Shown here: positions 46,906-48,658 of the stretch, in pieces
How positions within the stretch are numbered: the stretch's first letter is position 1
How the letters are laid out: each line of letters starts with the position of its first letter
From: Trebonia sp035571275
GTDB lineage: Bacteria; Actinomycetota; Actinomycetes; Streptosporangiales; Streptosporangiaceae
Assembly: GCA_035571275.1 (NCBI GenBank)
Contig: DATMKQ010000045.1
Location: 1-48,658, forward strand
Direction of reading: 5' to 3'
Length of the DNA stretch: 48,658 nt
Translations under genes and position numbers: made by a program
Notes under the pieces: generated by a model
Told to the model about the DNA's origin: nothing
Databases searched by the model: none
Seen by the model: the letters and a program-made list of their open reading frames with translations, nothing else

Positions 46906-48514
46906 TTACCTAGTGCGCTTGCTTAGGCCATTCGTGCCCGTCCTCCGCTGAGCCGTCACTGCTTCCGATCGGACGGCGTGAAAGATCTCCTTGCCGTTGA
47001 CGTGGAAGTGATTGTGAATCTCAGGAAGATCCCCGGTCCCTCCCGCGTAACCGCGGGAAACACTGTTAGGGAGCACGGTTTCCCCGCCCGTGAACCTAAC
47101 CAGTTCCGGTCCGCGTTCACCGACCCATGCCCAGCCTCGAGCTGCGCCACCGGTCCCCGAGGCATAACCTCGGCGGGTATTACCAGACATCACGTAACCG
47201 GAGGCGTACGGCCCCGGGGATGTCCCTCCGCCGATCTGCTGCATGATTGTGGTGACCGTGACCGTCTTGCCGTGCAAGCCGTTAATCTGCCCCTGCATGA
47301 TTTCCATTAGCCTGGTAGCCTGCTGGGCGGAATAGCCCAGCCTCTCAAGGTCACCGATAAGGGCGAGCCGGGCCGACTGCCCGGCCCTGGTATCAGCAGT
47401 GCCGTTCATGAGAACCTGGTCGTAAAGCTGCATGGCCTTAGTCACACCAGAGGCGTTAATCTCAGCGTTAGACATGGCGGAAACGACCGCGGACTGTAGA
47501 ACATCCCCGAGCTGCTGTGCAACAGCAGCCATGTTCCCCATCTTCTGAGTGGCAGACTCGATAATTCTCTGAGTGGTGTTCAGGTTGTCACCAGAGGTCT
47601 TGAGAACCTGCTGGAGCTGGCTCCAGCTCTTGACGTTAGGATCAACCTCTTGCACCAGGCCGAGCAGTTCGGCCTGAGCCGTGACCGACTTAGCCGCAAA
47701 GGGAGTAAGAGAACCGACCATTCCCAGGACAGCCTTAGTGAACTGGGTTCCGGAAACAGCGCCCTCGGTGCCCGCGGTCCTCAGCCAGTCGATAATCTGG
47801 GGAGCCGTGCTTCCGACAATTTGATCGAAATTTTCCCACGCCTGGGCGCCGGTCCCCGAGAACGACGTTAGTGCTTGCGCGAACTGCGGGACGCTGAGGC
47901 TGATGTTCGCCGCTTCGCCAAGATTGTTCTTGGCGGTAGCGACGACCTGGCCTATGTTGGCGAGGGAGTTAACGAAAGAACCGAGCCCCCCGGTACCCCC
48001 GGTAAGGTTCGTCATGAAATCATCCCAGGCAGAGTTAAGCTGGCTTACCTTAGAGGAAGCCAGCCCGGACTGAATAGCCAGGGCTGTCATATCCGAGCCT
48101 ACGGCCCCCATTGGCTGCCCCATCGCCTCATAGCCCATGACAAGGGAGGCAATCTGGGCTCGCGCGGTGACAGCCGCGGAGCCACTTCCCAGGATCCCGT
48201 TAGTCAGCTTGACGTTAGCAAGATCGGCAAGCGCTAGCGCGCCGGTAAAGTTCGTCTTGTAGGTGTTAGCCAGGTATGACGCGCCAGCGGCAACGTTCTG
48301 GAGGTCTTGCTGTTGCTGCGTTAGCCCCTGGTGCAGCTCGCTCAGCGCTGGATTGGCCGTCTGAGCCCAGTTACCGGCACCCGCATGGGTGGAGAACTGG
48401 TTAGCCAGGACGGTAAGAGTCTTGCTGGTACCAGCGGCGCGATCCTGAATCGCGCCGATGCTCTGCGAGATGGCGTTAAGGACGTTAACATTGGACGCCT
48501 TTTCGACATTCTGC
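46906..48514 (-). CDS. Phage tail tape-measure protein, 5'-truncated by IS
   Basis: The C-terminal about 535 residues of a tail tape-measure protein remain. Long helical Ala/Gln/Ser/Thr-rich stretches are followed by a tail with GGTSPGPYASGYVMSGNTRRGYASGT, AWVGERGPELVRFTGGETVLPN and IHNHFHVNGKEIFHAVRSE, the usual C-terminal pattern of such proteins. The frame is open up to at least 48514 without a suitable start and is cut at an IS3-like end. The gene is therefore incomplete and probably non-functional. It fixes the phage origin of this element. ATG 48138 is an internal Met. Confidence 0.85.
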
Positions 48515-48658
48515 TGTCGGAATCTGTCAACTTGAATGAGGCACCATCACGCGGGTCTTACTGAGTGTCGGCTTCCTTGTCCTGGGGCGGGTTGATCCAG
48601 GATGTGCCCGGCAGTTTCGGCGGGGCTGGCGGTTTGCGGACGAAGCGTTCGGGGTGAG
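48515..48658 (-). mobile_element. IS3-family insertion sequence, partial
   Basis: The sequence begins TGTCGGAATCTGTCAACTTG at 48515, resembling an IS3-type terminal inverted repeat that begins with TG, and the end of a transposase frame follows at 48558. The tape-measure reading frame stops matching at the boundary. The rest of the IS is beyond the window. Confidence 0.6.
48558..48658 (-). CDS. IS3-family transposase C-terminus (partial)
   Basis: The last 33 residues before TAA (48558-48560) read HPERFVRKPPAPPKLPGTSW followed by INPPQDKEADTQ. HPERFV...PPKLP..WINPP is the C-terminal pattern of actinobacterial IS3-type transposases as I recall it. The remainder lies outside the window. The gene is on the minus strand, the same as the interrupted tape-measure gene. 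Confidence 0.7.
   Translation of the reverse strand, partial: HPERFVRKPPAPPKLPGTSWINPPQDKEADTQ

Larger units (their letters stand above)
41460..48658. mobile_element. Decayed integrated element (phage/ICE-like remnant)
   Basis: The region carries a broken tyrosine integrase at its left end, DUF2637, several small orphan genes, DnaA boxes, an XRE/DUF397 pair, and a phage tail tape-measure fragment interrupted by an IS. Codons use more A/T-ending forms and intergenic DNA is less GC-rich than the rest. No tRNA or clear att duplication is seen at the left end; GGGTCAGCA is repeated at 41467 and 41478. The right boundary is outside the window. Confidence 0.6.

Overview
The window is about 48.7 kb of GC-rich DNA from an actinobacterium. 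The coding style (frequent GTG starts, G/C third positions), a DUF3117 protein, DUF397 with an Scr1-type regulator, a SigE/RseA/TatB cluster, DUF6758 next to a PHP protein and a bacterial Ku all fit Actinomycetota, probably near Streptosporangiales. The genus cannot be fixed from the sequence alone. No rRNA, tRNA or CRISPR array was seen; one tmRNA gene (ssrA) is clear.

Layout. Positions 183-3410: a small membrane protein and an acyl-CoA carboxylase biotin subunit (minus), divergent from a 2-hydroxyacid dehydrogenase; the shared intergenic region holds four copies of a GTGCCARCA motif. 3731-6514: a membrane PAS-GGDEF-EAL c-di-GMP protein. 6720-12915: a branched-chain amino acid cluster ilvB-ilvN-ilvC-leuB-ilvE, preceded by a leader peptide (run of Ile-Leu-Val-Leu codons) and an attenuator terminator. 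13407-13797: ssrA, followed by an unexplained nested palindrome. 14510-19651: DUF3117, an O-methyltransferase, then sigE-rseA-rseB-like-tatB with a SigE-type autoregulatory promoter, and Mrp. 19725-24243: a secreted phosphoesterase and an efeO-efeB iron-uptake pair lacking the efeU permease. 24421-31484: CitE-like lyase, Nudix, DUF6758, PHP phosphatase, a broken DUF4253 gene, MarC, a metallo-hydrolase with an altered motif, a RecB/Cas4-like Fe-S nuclease and an alpha/beta hydrolase. 31487-34356: DEAD-box helicase, DUF3107, TetR and a small acidic protein. 34602-41269: Ku, hydrolases, MoeZ, a mannose-6-phosphate isomerase and a UlaG-like lactonase.

From about 41.45 kb to the right edge lies a decayed mobile element: a tyrosine integrase missing its central catalytic box, a DUF2637 protein, small membrane and lipoproteins, an origin-like stretch with DnaA boxes, an Scr1-type XRE/DUF397 pair with an operator-like repeat array, and a phage tail tape-measure gene cut at its 5' end by an IS3-like insertion sequence that runs off the window.

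A family of intergenic tandem repeats built on a GGGGG-nCGA-CCCCC hairpin recurs at three places (about 6.5, 10.6 and 26.5 kb). The most interesting non-coding signals are the ilvB attenuator, the nested palindrome beside ssrA, the GTGCCARCA array, and the alternative-pairing hairpins near 46.7 kb. I did not find a convincing complete novel multi-gene system; the findings are mostly regulatory elements, gene decay and unusual operon composition.
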